Assembly: GCA_964363695.1 (NCBI GenBank)
Contig: CAYIJI010000002.1
Location: forward strand, 1 to 30,209
DNA: 30,209 nt
Direction of reading: 5' to 3'
Source: JAMCZZ01 sp964363695
GTDB taxonomy: Bacteria > Patescibacteriota > UBA1384 > XYA2-FULL-43-10 > 1-14-0-10-43-13
Numbering within the stretch: position 1 is the stretch's first letter; each line of letters begins with the position of its first letter. The notes under the pieces were generated by a model that saw nothing but the letters and a program-made list of their open reading frames with translations, did not search any database and had not been told where the DNA came from. The position numbers and the translations under genes are program-made. Positions 30,094 to 30,209 of the stretch are shown piece after piece.

Positions 30094-30209
30094 AAGGAAA
30101 TTCCAACACAGATATATCACGCAGATAGACGCAGATAAAAACAGAAACATTGACGCTTGACACTAGATGCTAGAAATTAGAATTTGAAATTAGAAGCTAG
30201 ACATTCGAA
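30092..30209. repeat. Left part of a second copy of the rpoB-rpoC spacer repeat
   Basis: AAAAGGAAATTCCAACACAG (30092 on) differs from 25517 on by one base. From 30147, 63 bp match 25541 on at about 88%. Between them is an extra CACGCAGATAGACGCAGAT stretch absent from the first copy. The window ends inside the repeat. Confidence 0.75.

Noticed and set aside
1..30209. CRISPR array near the Cas2-like gene
   Set aside because: No series of direct repeats with regular spacers was found; the palindromes are only three and lie 0.6-1.8 kb apart.

Overview
This window looks like a chromosomal segment of a small-genome bacterium, most likely of the Candidate Phyla Radiation (Patescibacteria). This is inference from the gene set, with no marker search behind it: short IF2, an Obg with no C-terminal extension, RpoB of about 1118 aa, many small membrane or secreted proteins with no clear relatives, and intergenic spaces packed with large imperfect hairpins. 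The code appears standard, because TGA is used as a stop (for example at 9928-9930 and 11828-11830) and conserved genes contain no internal TGA. No rRNA, tRNA or CRISPR array was seen.

Region 1 (1-4.9 kb) is an accessory, defence-like island. It holds a 5'-cut and apparently 3'-truncated type I restriction subunit HsdR, a DUF3800 protein, a Cas4/RecB-like PD-(D/E)XK nuclease with a cysteine set, and a minus-strand winged-helix plus Cas2/PaaX-C-like protein. Three related 40-bp palindromes (A 2058-2097, B 3880-3919, C 4495-4534) are scattered through it. B lies within a perfect 46-bp palindrome. B and C bracket the Cas2-like gene at 30 and 17 bp. This gene-plus-palindromes unit is the best candidate here for an undescribed system.

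Region 2 (4.6-13 kb) carries small membrane proteins, a membrane-anchored protein with four tandem 17-residue repeats and an unrecognised C-terminal module, a DUF2130 protein, a secreted 3D-domain protein that seems to start at ATT, a 54-aa gene followed by a PHP phosphoesterase, an RRM RNA-binding protein with a long leader, a KGG/Con-10-like protein and unknown proteins. Most of these accessory genes have strong Shine-Dalgarno sites, and several have their own promoter and Rho-independent terminator.

Region 3 (13.1-30.2 kb) is housekeeping: infB, a small membrane protein, the c-di-AMP pair cdaA-cdaR, a LysM-CHAP wall hydrolase, obgE, an unknown minus-strand gene, then rpoB, rpoC and rpsL. 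The bacterial order rpoB-rpoC-rpsL is kept, but rplJ-rplL are not upstream. rpoB has two near-consensus promoters and a leader of about 300 nt; rpsL has its own promoter. Long A/T-rich inverted repeats sit between rpoB and rpoC, around rpsL and after cdaR.

Two dispersed repeat families account for much of the noncoding DNA: hairpins with TGTCAT...ATGACA ends (8.1, 19.2 and 21.6 kb, with a fragment at 29.5 kb) and TAGAA/TTGAAATTAGAA-type inverted repeats (17.7, 25.6 and 30.1 kb).
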